A stretch of 64,000 nucleotides of DNA from Leishmania donovani (taxonomy: Eukaryota > Euglenozoa > Kinetoplastea > Trypanosomatida > Trypanosomatidae): assembly GCF_000227135.1 (NCBI RefSeq), contig NC_018263.1, positions 673,601 through 737,600 of the forward strand, in the 5' to 3' direction. This document shows positions 11,801 to 21,102 of this stretch, one piece after another. How positions within the stretch are numbered: position 1 is the stretch's first letter; each line of letters begins with the position of its first letter. The translations under genes and the position numbers were made by a program. The notes under the pieces were generated by a model, which was not told the origin of the DNA, searched no databases, and saw only the letters and a list, made by a program, of their open reading frames with translations.

Positions 11801-14800
11801 AAGTACTGCAGAGCTTCCGCATCACCAAGGGTGACGGGAGCAACGGCGAGTGCCTCGAAGTAGGCCATCCACTGGTTCTCCAGGTCCTGCAGCGAGCACG
11901 AAGGCGGCGGTGGCGGTGGCGTTGAAGAAGGCAAGAAGGGGGAGGTCGTGGCGGACGAGGACGCCCTTGAGACATCGCCAGCAACGGCCGAGAGGGGGCG
12001 TGAAGTGGACGAGGTGGGTGAGAGTAACGGGTGCGTCACGACATCCTGTGTTTGGGGCAGCACCAGGGTGTCTTCCTGCGCCAACTCTTCCTCACTCGCC
12101 TCCTCTGCCGTCACGCGCAGCAGCTCCGCCGCGACAAACATGGATGTGCCTAGGGTGCGCAGGCAGGGCAACGCGTCAGGGTGTGCACTCAGAAAAAAGC
12201 GCTGTACTTTCACCCAGGTCAACTGCACCGCGCGCGGGGCAGCCCGGATCACGTCGGCAGAGAGAAACAAGTTTGTCAAGGCGTCCTCGAAGAGTCGCGG
12301 GAACGGGGCGAGAGCCTCGAGTAGCTGCACGAAAGCGGCCGGCACCACCACCTGCAACGAGGGGCCTAGTAGCTGCAATACCTGGCCAAGGAAAACGAAA
12401 AAACGTGCCTCGGCCATTTCGGTGCGAATCGCCTCTGCAGAAGCCAGCGGCGGCACCAAGTCCAGCACTCGCAGCACGGAGGCATTGATCGTGTCGCTTG
12501 CTCTGCTAGCACTGACGGCGGCCGCGCCGAGCGACGAGAAGGGTGGTAGGCCTGGCTCTCTGTGGGCAAGGCTGCCAATCGGCGCCGCAGCAGCCAAGCT
12601 GCGAGAGGAAATGGGTAGATTTGGATTCACCAGCAAGACGCAGAGTGGCATCAGCACGCTTGGTAGCGCCCCCAGCGCCCCCATCGAGTCTATTAGACGC
12701 TGCGTACTGCATACGAGGGACCCTTCCAGAGTCAACAAGCGGCTTTCACGGCCCGTGCGGCCACGCAACACGGCAGATAGATTGTAGAGATGACCCCGGT
12801 CACTCAGCCGCGTGTCGACGCAGACGACGGCCCGGCCAGCCAGCCACTGCTCGGCGCCGTCCGCGTCGGCGGCGCTCTCCGACGCGGATGAGCCGGGACG
12901 ACGCCCCGGTGCGAATGAGCCGGGGCGCAGCGGCGGAATTGTGGCAGTTGACGAAGACAACATCCACGCCGCGGTGTCCGCCACACCCACTGTGGTCTGC
13001 AAAACCTCGCGTTCGCGCTCAGGCAGCACGTAGGGAAAGAAATACGCTGTGGACACCTGGCCGTAAAAAGCGTGCGCCACACTGAGCCTGTCCACCTCGT
13101 GGCCGAGGCAGCCCACGTAGAGGTACCCGCGCGACATGAGGGGGTAGGTCACCTGCGGAATCACTGCCGCCTCGGCACCGTTCACAAACAGCGTGAGCTG
13201 GCCGCCGGCTGTTGCCGTCAAGAAAGCCGCCGCTCGATGAGACACGCACAGATGTGTCCACTCTCGCGGCAGCAGCGACGCCGCCAGGTACACGCGAAGC
13301 TCCTGCTGCTGCAGATTACGATACTGCACAAAGAGGCGCCCCGTGCGTCGCTCCACCATGAAAGCCAGCAGCGTCGCGCGATCGGCGGTACGGAGGGAGA
13401 AGATGCAGGCACAGTCGTCGTATTGGCGCAGCGTCGTGTCTCCGCCGGCAGCCTGCCCTGCCGCATTCCGCGAGGTCACATCGCCCTCCCACCGCACGTT
13501 GAGGGATGCCGAATAGCCTTCAAGAGGGAAGTCCGGCAGCGCAGCACAGAACCCAGCAGGGCCGCGCCCGCGGTGGAGGCTCACGAAGTGTTGTGGGTCG
13601 CGGCGGGCCGCGTGCAAAAGTGTCATATTAAGAGGCGGCTGGACAGCCTCGCTCAACACCTGCAAAACCAGCGGCACGAGCGCTCTGCGGTCGCGCTGGT
13701 GCCTTGAGTGAATCACCAGCAGCAGCAGCTGCTTCAGCTGCCGCGCGTCGACGTGACAGTGGGTAAGCACAGCAAGAAGGCGAACGAGCACGACGTCGAG
13801 CCGTGGAAGCGCGGCCTCCGTTTCGGCAGAGGAGGAAAACCGCAGTGTTGCAGGCTTTGGCAGAAGTGCAACGACCGGTAGCAGCTGCGCCAGCACATCG
13901 TGCACGGCTGAGCTGGCGGCCAGGTAGAGACTGACGTAGCAGCTCTCTACCGTGCGGGTGAGGGAGACCAGCAACTTGCGCAGCGCCGCCTGCTGATCAT
14001 CCGTCAACGACCCCAGACGAGTGAAGCAGCGCAGCACGGCAGCCAACAGCATCGTATTCTGCAGAGACCACGCCCATGACGCATCATGGCTGCAGCCGCG
14101 GCGCCGCGGCGCCGCGTCCTGTGACCCGCTTTCACCGTCTTCATCGAAGAAGGCATCCACGGCGTCCACCGATTCGTAAATGAGGTACGAGCACACCCGC
14201 ACCATTCCACACGCGTCGCCTTCGCTCATCGAGCGGGAAAATGGGAGCGCCCCGCTGCCACCTGTCGTGCCCCACGCGTTAACGATGCACCTCACCAGCG
14301 CTTCTTCGTCGACGGTGGCGCGGTACAGAACCTCGCGCTGCGATGGGTTTGCCAGCGTCATGCCGACGAGCGCGATGACAATCAACCGCACCATCTCGCG
14401 TCCGGCACGACAGGTGGCGACAGCGTCTGCTGATGCCTCCGTAGCCTCCGCTGGCGAGGTGTCTGGCGCGCTGGGCGCGTCGGATGCCGCGATAAGAAAG
14501 GGAACTGGAAAAGGAGGCGAAAGCGCCACCTCCGCCACATCGGCTGTGTTCAGCGGAGGCGGTCGCGATGATGTGCCAGGGTTATCCACCGCTTTCCACA
14601 ACTGGGCGAGTTCATGCAGCAGAAATTCGTATATGTGCTGCCCATCGTCTTTGCTCGCCTCGAACAGGGCCCTCTGCAACGTGCGAAGCGGCAGTAACTC
14701 GCCGGAGTGCTCCCCGGCGTCAGAGAATCGCTGTCCACTCAGTTTTCTAAACGCAGTCCCCAGTGCTCCTAGCACAGCACGCAGAACGGCCTGGCGCCCC

Positions 14801-17800
14801 CCTTTATCGGCGTTCGTCGTGGAAACGGCGCGCGTCCCAGATGTGATGGCGTCCGGCATCTCAACGCCACTGCCCCCCACTGCAGAGCCGTTCGCGCATT
14901 CGCATAGCGTTCGCCAGACACCCTCGCAGAGCTTCCGGCAGTGCCGCGGCACTGCGTGCATATCGGCTGCAGCACTGTCGCTGCCGACTTTCCCGGTGGA
15001 CGACACCATCGACGATGACAGCTCTCTCATGTCCACATTGGTGTCCACGGCCATGCCCGAGCCGACAAGCGGTTGACACAAGAGGGTCTCCAGCAGCCGC
15101 TGCCCATCCGAGCGCAGCGAAGGATGCCACAGCAGCGGCAGCAGCAGCGACTCTACGCAGTTCGTTGAGATGTGAACAGAAGCTGTCGAGTTCTTGACGA
15201 GACTTCGTGCCGCCTGCATCGCCCAGGCACAAGAGACCGTGTTGGCGGGCTGGCCTGCAGCGCCCGCATCAGCCGCGACCGCGGCAGCGCGTAGAAGATA
15301 CTCGGCGCCTCCAGCCCGAACAAGCGCCTCACACACCGCTGCCGCCGCGGCAGGTGTCGTCTTCGCGTCCGCCGCGCTTGGTGCGTCGATCTCGATGCCT
15401 GCGCGGAGCTCCTCTCTCACATGGATGGGAGCAAAGGCAGCCGCGCCAGGCGCCGCTGTTGCAGCACTTAAGAGTGCGAGAAGGCAGTTGCACCAGCGGC
15501 GACGCCGACAGCGCACAACCGCGCAGCAGGGAGGTGAAACTGACACCGAGGATACCCGCAAGACCGTCATCAACGCCTCCGCCGTTTCCTGTGCCAGCTG
15601 CTGCTCATCAGCGGAGAGCGCCGCGTTGCTGCTACTACGGCTGCAAGCGCTACGGCATGAAACGTTCGGATCCGCAGAAGCGCCGCCTCCCTCCTGCGCA
15701 CCGGCGGGCTGTGCGATCTGTTCACCGTCGCTCGAGCCCGCGTCACACGGACGCAGCTGCAGGAAGTGCGAGAGAAGGTACAGGACAAGGTAGGAGCGTT
15801 GCCGAGTCGTGGTCGGCTTGTCTGCCGCCTCTTCATCGCAGCTGCGCCCCCGAGGAGAGTCGGCGGCGTTGACGGCGGCCGTCGACTCGGCCAAGGCGAA
15901 GGCAGATGCAAAGTGCTCGTCGTGGAGCAAAATGCGGAAGAGGCCGTGGCGCACCAAAAACAGAACGAACGGATCATAGTCGCTGCTGCCGGTGCCTGTG
16001 ATAGCGGCAAGACTGCTGTGGCCAGGAAGCGTGGTTGCAGCGCTTTGCTGCAGGTTGGCGGGCGTGATGGTCGACGGTGATAATGTTGGGGAGACGGGCG
16101 GATGTGTGGGCGGTGGCTGCGCTACCAGCCGCGGCGTGTCCGTCGCCGTGGAGGCAGGGTTGTCGATGGACAGGCGCAGTACGGCCGACGACACGGACGA
16201 CTGAAACAGCGGAAGCGCGAGATGGTGCTGCTGCGGCGGCACTGGCGCCTGAGGTGGCGTTAAAGGTGGTGGGGGCGGCGGTAGGGGCTGGCCGCGGCGT
16301 CGTTCTTGCTCGCCAAGGCACCACAGCGTGTGCTTGAGAAGAAGGTTGTAGATGCAGGACGCCAAGGGAAACGTCAAGGAGCCCGTGGCGTTCATGTCAC
16401 CGCTGGGTGGGAGCGCATCAGTGGCTTCTGAGTCAACGGAGTGCTGCTCTGGACACGGTGGGAGCGTGATGGAGAGCTCCATGGCGGCGGCGGCGGCGGC
16501 AGGAGCGGCGTCCTCGGTCGACGTGTCGTACGCGGTTAAGAACGTCTTTAAGAGGGTGAGCTCCAGTTGGTCGAGGGTGTCAAGCGCACGACTTTCGCGC
16601 GCCGACGCGGTGATGGCGCCATTGCTGCCTAGTAGCATGCCTCGCGGCGGTGGTGCAATAAATGCCAAGGGAGTCGAGCGTACAACACGACATGCAGCTA
16701 GCAAGCCAAGGTAGGCATGCAGAAACTCATCCACATAAGGATCGCTCGAGAGCAGCGTCAGGGAAAACTGCAACGGGGACCCGAGCGCGTGGTTAAGGAG
16801 GACTGAGATGTCCTCCGCAGCCGTCCCCTGCGCCGCGACGGTCTCGACACCACGCACCCAGTCCGCCCACGCATCTGAGTCTCGCCGGCCGGCGGCGTCC
16901 AAGACCCTCGCCGCCATCGCTCCCTGCCGTGAGGGCTCCGTGAAACGAGAGCCCACCACCTGTAGCACCGTCACAAGTGCGTCGAAGAAGAAGGAGTGGT
17001 CCATGATGTCCAAAACGATCATCGCATTCTGCTGCAAAAGCGTCGTCAGCAGCACGAGGCCGCACGAAAGCTGCCCAAGTAGACGCAGCTGCCGCGTCAG
17101 ACGCCCCGATTGCTCTGAAGGAACCGAAGCTCTGCTGCTGCAGCGGCTACGCGCAGGTGACGGTGGCTGCGACGTGGAGGCAAGCGAGCTCCTTCTTGGG
17201 AAGCTGAAGTCCGCGGCCGCGTCGAGATGCGGCTGCGCGCCGCAGCTTCGAAGGCTCGCGGACTGCGATGCCTCTGTCTTCTCTGCCACAGCGCGTAGAG
17301 CCGACGGGTTCCGGTCACCAGCGATGAAGCGAACGAGGAGGAGGCTAAGGGCGCTCTGCAGCGGGCCAGCCGCTTTTGTCACCTGCACCAAGTGCGGTGA
17401 GGCACCAGCAGCAAACATGTAGCGCAGCAGGCGGGAAGTCAGTACTAAGATGAGGCCGAGATCGGAGTCCTCCTCAACTGCCAGCCCCTCGACCATCACC
17501 GTATGCGCTTCACTGTTCGCCTGCGCATGTTCGACGACACCCTTTGACGCGAACAGAAGAAGAGCAGTCAAGGAGCCTGCGACGTTGCTGGAAGATGCGA
17601 GGAGAGGCGAGGAACCCTCGCTTGGGGACTTGTCTCCCCCACTGCCACCGCTCGCGTCGCTCGCCGACAGCGACAGCATTGCGAGCGGAACACAAGAGGG
17701 CGCGGGGCCGGTCTGACGGAGGAGGGCCGCATTGCTTAGGCCGGTGCATCGGTGCATCTCCTCCGCCTCCGCCTCTGCAGTGCCCGCGGTTGCTCCCTTG

Positions 17801-18972
17801 GCGGTTGCCACCGTCGCAGCATATGCGTTAAACCGAGCTGTGGAAGAGGTGAGGAAAAGCTCCTCGATGGCCAGGGAAGGAGTCGAGATGTCGTGTACCA
17901 CGTGTAACCAGTAAAGGAAAAGAGAGAGGAGGCGACAGGCTTGTATCTCCACCACCTCCACAGACACAGGGTGCGGCGTGCTCGTGCCGTCTCGCCTGTC
18001 ACCGCCTCCGATCGCATCCTCGCTTTCTCGCGGTATCGACTCCGCCGCCGACGCGGATGCCGCAGGAACCCTGCCTAGCAGAAGCGAGAACTCCTCCGTC
18101 CCACATGAGCGTGTGAGGCGGCGGAGAAACTGCAGTGTCGTAGCAACACAAGCGGTGACTTCGCCACCGAGAAGGTCAAGGTGGCTGCGCATCGCTGCCG
18201 TCTGCAACTCTGTCGCGCAGGTTATGGCGACGAGAACGTGGCTGAGCTGTTGCAGGGCCTTTACGAGTCGATCCGAGGCGGTGGTGGCACTCTCGCTGCG
18301 AGCAGCGGCCTCTGAGGAGAGGGTCGCGGACAGCGATGCCAGGCACGCTTGCCAATGACGGAGCTGCACCAGCACCAGCAGAAATGGCAGCAGGGCTTCC
18401 TTGGCCTCTTCCAGGGTGACAAACGGCCTCTGGCAAGGGAAAGGAGGAGGAAGAGTGAAGGTTGTGCTTGCCTGCTCGCCACGCGCGGCTTCAGGCGCTG
18501 CAGGCGCCAACTGCGGTGCCAGCTCCAGCACTCGCCGTGTCATTATGGCTGTTCGACGGGAGAGCAAAGGCGCGAGCGCCTCGTACATGGTTAGCTCCAG
18601 TTTCGTGTGCGCCAGCCCAGTTTCCGTTGATGACGGCCGCTCTCCTCCTGTCGCGAGAGAAACGGAGGTGCCCGTGGCTCGTGTGTCTAAAGACGAAGAT
18701 GTCTGGCAAACAGCAAAGGCGGTGGCGGGTGCAGTGGACATGCTCTCTACCGCCGGCATCTGATCCGCCAGCACACGGCCAAGTGGCGTGCGGGTCATGA
18801 AATCAGAGTAGGCGCGTCGGCGGTCGCGCAGCACCCGCTGAGCTTGCTCTTCCTCTCTGAGACGTGCATTGAGTCCCGCTTTGGAGTCCGTAATAGCTGG
18901 ATCGCTGCGAGCGACGAGCCCGTCCGCCTTGCCGCTTTTTCCTTTGAGCGCATTCACCAAGTAGTGATACAT
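5869..18972 (-). CDS. Giant BEACH-WD40 protein (neurobeachin/beige-like)
   Basis: A 4367-residue protein of the BEACH family, large scaffolds that act in membrane traffic, lysosome biogenesis and related processes. The family order is complete. A long helical, armadillo-like N-terminal part is followed by a concanavalin-like (LamG-type) domain at about residues 1790-1990 (EWTHLCVSH, LTLFVNGAEAAV, GYLYVGCLG). A PH-BEACH domain lies at about 3480-3582 (RRTALEIWTRDRRSCFVNF). The BEACH domain at about 3640-3920 has NFDYLLVLNLLAGRTLNDMTQYPVFPWI, then LIPELYYLPE, HKWIDLIFGYKQRG and DALNVFNWHSYE. At least three or four WD40-like repeats fill about 4060-4367. Several Ser/Gly/Pro-rich insertions interrupt the fold. 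The frame is open back to a stop at 19078-19080, but the codon at 19024-19026 is GTG, so the first ATG at 18972 is chosen. Which BEACH subfamily it belongs to cannot be decided by eye. Confidence 0.94.
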   Translation of the reverse strand: MYHYLVNALKGKSGKADGLVARSDPAITDSKAGLNARLREEEQAQRVLRDRRRAYSDFMTRTPLGRVLADQMPAVESMSTAPATAFAVCQTSSSLDTRATGTSVSLATGGERPSSTETGLAHTKLELTMYEALAPLLSRRTAIMTRRVLELAPQLAPAAPEAARGEQASTTFTLPPPFPCQRPFVTLEEAKEALLPFLLVLVQLRHWQACLASLSATLSSEAAARSESATTASDRLVKALQQLSHVLVAITCATELQTAAMRSHLDLLGGEVTACVATTLQFLRRLTRSCGTEEFSLLLGRVPAASASAAESIPRESEDAIGGGDRRDGTSTPHPVSVEVVEIQACRLLSLFLYWLHVVHDISTPSLAIEELFLTSSTARFNAYAATVATAKGATAGTAEAEAEEMHRCTGLSNAALLRQTGPAPSCVPLAMLSLSASDASGGSGGDKSPSEGSSPLLASSSNVAGSLTALLLFASKGVVEHAQANSEAHTVMVEGLAVEEDSDLGLILVLTSRLLRYMFAAGASPHLVQVTKAAGPLQSALSLLLVRFIAGDRNPSALRAVAEKTEASQSASLRSCGAQPHLDAAADFSFPRRSSLASTSQPPSPARSRCSSRASVPSEQSGRLTRQLRLLGQLSCGLVLLTTLLQQNAMIVLDIMDHSFFFDALVTVLQVVGSRFTEPSRQGAMAARVLDAAGRRDSDAWADWVRGVETVAAQGTAAEDISVLLNHALGSPLQFSLTLLSSDPYVDEFLHAYLGLLAACRVVRSTPLAFIAPPPRGMLLGSNGAITASARESRALDTLDQLELTLLKTFLTAYDTSTEDAAPAAAAAAMELSITLPPCPEQHSVDSEATDALPPSGDMNATGSLTFPLASCIYNLLLKHTLWCLGEQERRRGQPLPPPPPPLTPPQAPVPPQQHHLALPLFQSSVSSAVLRLSIDNPASTATDTPRLVAQPPPTHPPVSPTLSPSTITPANLQQSAATTLPGHSSLAAITGTGSSDYDPFVLFLVRHGLFRILLHDEHFASAFALAESTAAVNAADSPRGRSCDEEAADKPTTTRQRSYLVLYLLSHFLQLRPCDAGSSDGEQIAQPAGAQEGGGASADPNVSCRSACSRSSSNAALSADEQQLAQETAEALMTVLRVSSVSVSPPCCAVVRCRRRRWCNCLLALLSAATAAPGAAAFAPIHVREELRAGIEIDAPSAADAKTTPAAAAAVCEALVRAGGAEYLLRAAAVAADAGAAGQPANTVSCAWAMQAARSLVKNSTASVHISTNCVESLLLPLLWHPSLRSDGQRLLETLLCQPLVGSGMAVDTNVDMRELSSSMVSSTGKVGSDSAAADMHAVPRHCRKLCEGVWRTLCECANGSAVGGSGVEMPDAITSGTRAVSTTNADKGGRQAVLRAVLGALGTAFRKLSGQRFSDAGEHSGELLPLRTLQRALFEASKDDGQHIYEFLLHELAQLWKAVDNPGTSSRPPPLNTADVAEVALSPPFPVPFLIAASDAPSAPDTSPAEATEASADAVATCRAGREMVRLIVIALVGMTLANPSQREVLYRATVDEEALVRCIVNAWGTTGGSGALPFSRSMSEGDACGMVRVCSYLIYESVDAVDAFFDEDGESGSQDAAPRRRGCSHDASWAWSLQNTMLLAAVLRCFTRLGSLTDDQQAALRKLLVSLTRTVESCYVSLYLAASSAVHDVLAQLLPVVALLPKPATLRFSSSAETEAALPRLDVVLVRLLAVLTHCHVDARQLKQLLLLVIHSRHQRDRRALVPLVLQVLSEAVQPPLNMTLLHAARRDPQHFVSLHRGRGPAGFCAALPDFPLEGYSASLNVRWEGDVTSRNAAGQAAGGDTTLRQYDDCACIFSLRTADRATLLAFMVERRTGRLFVQYRNLQQQELRVYLAASLLPREWTHLCVSHRAAAFLTATAGGQLTLFVNGAEAAVIPQVTYPLMSRGYLYVGCLGHEVDRLSVAHAFYGQVSTAYFFPYVLPEREREVLQTTVGVADTAAWMLSSSTATIPPLRPGSFAPGRRPGSSASESAADADGAEQWLAGRAVVCVDTRLSDRGHLYNLSAVLRGRTGRESRLLTLEGSLVCSTQRLIDSMGALGALPSVLMPLCVLLVNPNLPISSRSLAAAAPIGSLAHREPGLPPFSSLGAAAVSASRASDTINASVLRVLDLVPPLASAEAIRTEMAEARFFVFLGQVLQLLGPSLQVVVPAAFVQLLEALAPFPRLFEDALTNLFLSADVIRAAPRAVQLTWVKVQRFFLSAHPDALPCLRTLGTSMFVAAELLRVTAEEASEEELAQEDTLVLPQTQDVVTHPLLSPTSSTSRPLSAVAGDVSRASSSATTSPFLPSSTPPPPPPSCSLQDLENQWMAYFEALAVAPVTLGDAEALQYFVGNLHLMCPKASVQLRLLRRVRQLLVTSNTPYLVQLLGRRNYVVNLMPYLTSASSEAVRLEALLQLLFMVFRSKRTQELMNPVLLASKDTVVHVVEEVSLSWLKDVLQRFPVNLPVYLALRCGLVERFDVLALPTQYVPLDESHAIRFAAVLLPLLMLMKRSTDTKLKGYVLTDMAVLLKSDAQAWRRVITVRGWYVSVVGLFASSCASSPVPAPSSLQEARACQESSVPGAVSSPTIPTDSAARERVQTEGSGLAFATISMILSYTIYQVLLHETYGATELELVVAYLREQRLHRLLHQVLCRVADRYRSRLMAPWRGERRGGTGDREGPGAPRPSNGCAFLGLGSATAVVNLCHFLRVVEVVLFYAGLAPRRKEAIMAPVKPAVSPFTPVGAASGGEEFGTHLPVRVGYSEWEQLTLVRSADDPPGGVAESDVYYAGEVDDPHGNVRRAVLRSPDDRWLHLPLAVKCAELLCSHSALLHLGSNGNTTSLSVGGAGSVVGSGSAGTGGPGDLLWSVVLGASAGTGVSSSPTSPKAGGVGGVGLGAGGGGATPVVLRGGMLRLFGRLFKVLCQMTLRSGTALSSVVELTDAFVHRVDRGQRGSGFLLLKRAVNAEDAREHSPIAITMTLIYCVHNLLLRRLHAAEYGNTSTHFNANAALVDRLKSLVVMFRYSFEQLSAFAPSPRGRRGAHSSVFRQPSLLAAASWLTRGDREDSGGDRSSGRNSTASRARSNSTYLDDLTGETLTAGVPTLQWLCDHRANPRRTVEAFAEVASRVDYNAFAERCLLAVEREQSTDKALAAKLWSEQRASLRRLQELFAENSMSRRLVHDKIQTLMAAFNSQKTTGAAGETDSDAGAAGLEGHSSTRTDGFATASFTSLFLPCAARRATAAARANAWTRFTVALRGTVWCADAAGLHNTLKYVKLSSQEQQFLVHRKLVYDRDGTNYCGRAMTSYSAPSSPVCDDLSSVNVTSFRAMPALLEDEGESGGGLAFGGSMSANTSRASYLRLRGGEGVLLQAIDDDDAGLEEDMMNFSLDGRGDVSTAAAASFSECPLLREEAAPVSKGIGPAPTSKVDDFSAVPSLLSVPCEVPYMMHCWSGSFTVRGSEVIVLIDDDNKAYNQVVAEEARAYVLRPRPFSFHLSHITQIAPARRFRMRRTALEIWTRDRRSCFVNFADTATMNAALQAVRCGERSSYMLTAPSFLRDAAGAATAALPTLLHEGTGGVRWHSAYVLQENPRREPLRLRATALWRNRLLSNFDYLLVLNLLAGRTLNDMTQYPVFPWILSDYTSETLDLTNPETFRDLSMPMGACGNRDRRELVRQRYMEMRSLGDVPSHYFTHYSSPAITLYFLVRLPPFTTLAILLQGGHFDHADRMFHSMQATFRAVMTSTQDVRELIPELYYLPELCINENHVDFGRRQDRTSMDDLQLPPWAHNDPFTFVYRMREALESAHVSAHLHKWIDLIFGYKQRGKDAIDALNVFNWHSYEELDRNREAGSIDQQLLVDSLDNIGQTPVQLFRRPHQPRLPLEWADPLQLPIRVKVMTLRWGCARVARTTVLSTDRVLVVAGSGAAASLRMHLTPIRQPSVLQIAAATPPAASTAAASQLRRASARDGVAASAPSQTEMTATHASSHVNAPAAAVPGHPATPVAVTPVMNHHAPPAMDSGSFDVSEEYERRLAPIPAGVIPNNSAYADGSCTEASTALLCYDSEVFLVLGGLFDNSVVIRALSGAGGDARLRAHRGRVVFVAGSEDSRYLVTGAEDTTFAVWSCQLQPARQRLEVTMLFTIYGHEGMPSAVDVSSTLDVVATASLNGTLMLHSLSTGGLDRVIRHPYGAPIHRVLLQTTCYVPNIVFLSHQDEKVYQYSLNGAALRTFSPPGRVATWATTASQCLLLACQPLASVRGGSSASAPGGGPQDGDQTSCILYLHSFFLEVLKTVPVRAEDVVSSVSAHPTNPQVVVAGTESGQLLLLRSVLV

Positions 18973-21102
18973 GCGTACTCGCTGATCGACGATGAGCTCG
19001 CTTGTACCTCCAAATGTACCTCTCACGCGTGGGGGGGGGGATGATGAGGAGCTGCTTCCTTCCCCTTGCGGTCGGCTCTACTGCCGCCAGATGCTGAAGA
19101 TTGCCGTGCGGGGACACCTACGACGGTGTGCACAAGCAAAGAGAGAGAGAGCAAGAAGTGTAGAAGGGGGCGGGTGACAAGTAGGACATGCCCAACTGCA
19201 CGTATCTGTGTGTGTGAGTGTGTGCGTCTGTGTGAATAAGCCTTTCTGTGCTTGTGGAGCGGGGCGCTTCAAAGAAGAACAAGTCGATGAAAGCACCTGT
19301 TTACGCAAGGGCTCTTTGTCGATTGAGCCTGTGCCTCGCCTTTGAAACGAGCGAAGCAGGTAGGAAGCACCAGTCTCGTCACCCTGCGTTCTTCCTGGGA
19401 GGATGGTGGGCTGCCCTGGGTGCTGGGGTGGGAACGGGTGTGGAGAAGCGGAGGTGTCGCTAGGTGGTCTCGTAGTACTCGCGCGCCGGCCGTGCCTTCT
19501 ATATGTATAGAGTCCTCGCACCGCGTCTCCACAGGTCAACGCAGAAAAAAGAAGAGTGAAACAGTAAGAGAGAAGTGGGTGAGAGGTTGGGGACAAGACG
19601 TGGAGCCTCCTCTGCCAGCGTGAACAATCGCGAGACGGAGCGTGAAGCGAAAACAAAAAGGTAGGAAGAAAAAAAGAAAACACAAAAAGAAAACGTGGAG
19701 CGGTGTGACGGTTCGGGAGTGAGTGCGGCAGGAAGGAGGTCGACTGCACTTCGCCGCTGCCAGTGATGGGAGAGAGAGAGAGACAACACAAAGGGGTGTG
19801 GCTTCGGGAGAGGGCCCACGAGGGAAGGGATTAAAGTAGGAAAGTCCAAGGCAGCAACGAGCGGGGCACTTCTGTGAGGAGGGAGGAGGAGGAGGAGGAG
19901 GAGGAGTTCGCTTTGATGTCGCGCGCGGGCACAAAGCCACACGCACGCCCACTCAGGTAGAGAGAGAGAGAGCCACTGGCACACCCACGGAGTATCGGTT
20001 CGCGTGTGCGAGGAGGGTGGCAGAGAGACGAGAGAGAAGCAACAAGAAATAGAGAGGGGAGCAACAGCGATACATCAGTCGGAGAGAGACCGAGATGAGG
20101 GGCAAGAATTCGAAAAACAGGAACGATGTTTCCGTTTGTGAGGCGGCTGCACGTTTGCAGCTATGTGAGTGCAAGCGCGCCTTTCGCCACCAGTGTCGCC
20201 CCAAGCACGCGTCGCGGGTTCTCCAAGACGGAGAGGAGGCCTTCTTTTTGGGGAGGAGAGGGAGGAGTTCTTTGCTGGTGTCGTCGTGTATGCCTGTCGT
20301 TGTGTTCGAGCCCCCCACCCGAGTGAAAGGCAAGACGAGCTCCGTGAAATAGCAAGCACACCAAAGCACAACGATGCGAAGGAAAGAGGAAAAGAAGTGC
20401 ACCTGCCAAGCCTGATGCGTACGAGAGAAACGGAGGAACGGCACTGCGCGACTTCAAAGGCGAGGCTGTGACCCCTGCAAGGGCCAGAGGCTGTGAGGCA
20501 CACCCGAGGAATAAAGAGAGAGAACCAGAGAGAGATGGAAAGACGAGTGCAAAGAGAAAGAGGAAGTGTGAGACGAAGAAAACGACGCCAAGCGGGGGGA
20601 TGCGGGCGAAGAGGCAGCGAAAGCATGCGATGTGATGCGGAAGACAGGGGTAGCAAAGAGACGTGACGGCAAGGGAGGCTTCCCGCGCTTCCCCACCCCT
20701 TTGAAAAAAGAGGCCATGCGCCGTTCTCGCGCGTGAACTCCGGGACATGCTGCCCCACTACCTCTTTGGCACAAGCGCGACGGGGAAGAGAGAGCGAGAT
20801 ACCCGCGCCTCTGCGTGAAAGTCTCCTTGGCTGGGCTGCAGAAGCGACCTCCGCGCACGCATGGGTAGAGGGAGGGTAACATGAATACGCGAAACCGCCA
20901 ACAGCGGCAGACAGACATGACCATAAAGCACCTGAGAAGATGGCCGCGGCTCACACAAAGCTCACCGGCGCACCGCACACGCACGCGCGCACGCAGGCAC
21001 ATGGAGAACGTAATGGTCGCAAAGACCGTTTGAATGCCACCGTAACTCCCTCCCCCTTCTCCTTCCCCTAGCTTTCACAGCTGCGGGCGCGGACGCGCTC
21101 GT
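18973..21102. other. Intergenic region between COG3 and the BEACH gene
   Basis: About 2.1 kb with no supported gene. It holds the BEACH splice signal, a (GGA)8 run at 19882-19906 and repeated GA-rich tracts between 19540 and 20620. The tracts read as long pyrimidine stretches on the transcribed strand and yield several overlapping frames of 160-240 codons rich in Leu, Ser, Pro and Phe. These are judged non-coding. Confidence 0.6.
19118..19175 (-). promoter_or_regulatory. Predicted trans-splice signal for the BEACH gene
   Basis: On the transcribed strand 19175-19134 is C/T-rich with a CTCTCTCTCTCTTT core, and the first downstream AG is at about 19118-19119. This gives a leader of roughly 145 bases that includes a C10 run at 19031-19040. 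Inferred from sequence pattern. Confidence 0.4.

Noticed and set aside
18973..19026. In-frame extension of the BEACH protein to a GTG codon
   Set aside because: Nuclear genes of trypanosomatids start at ATG; no ATG exists between 18972 and the stop at 19078-19080.
19078..21002. Several overlapping minus-strand frames of 160-240 codons with apparent membrane spans
   Set aside because: Leu/Ser/Phe/Pro richness comes from pyrimidine tracts in the spacer; the frames overlap each other in all phases and none has a domain.
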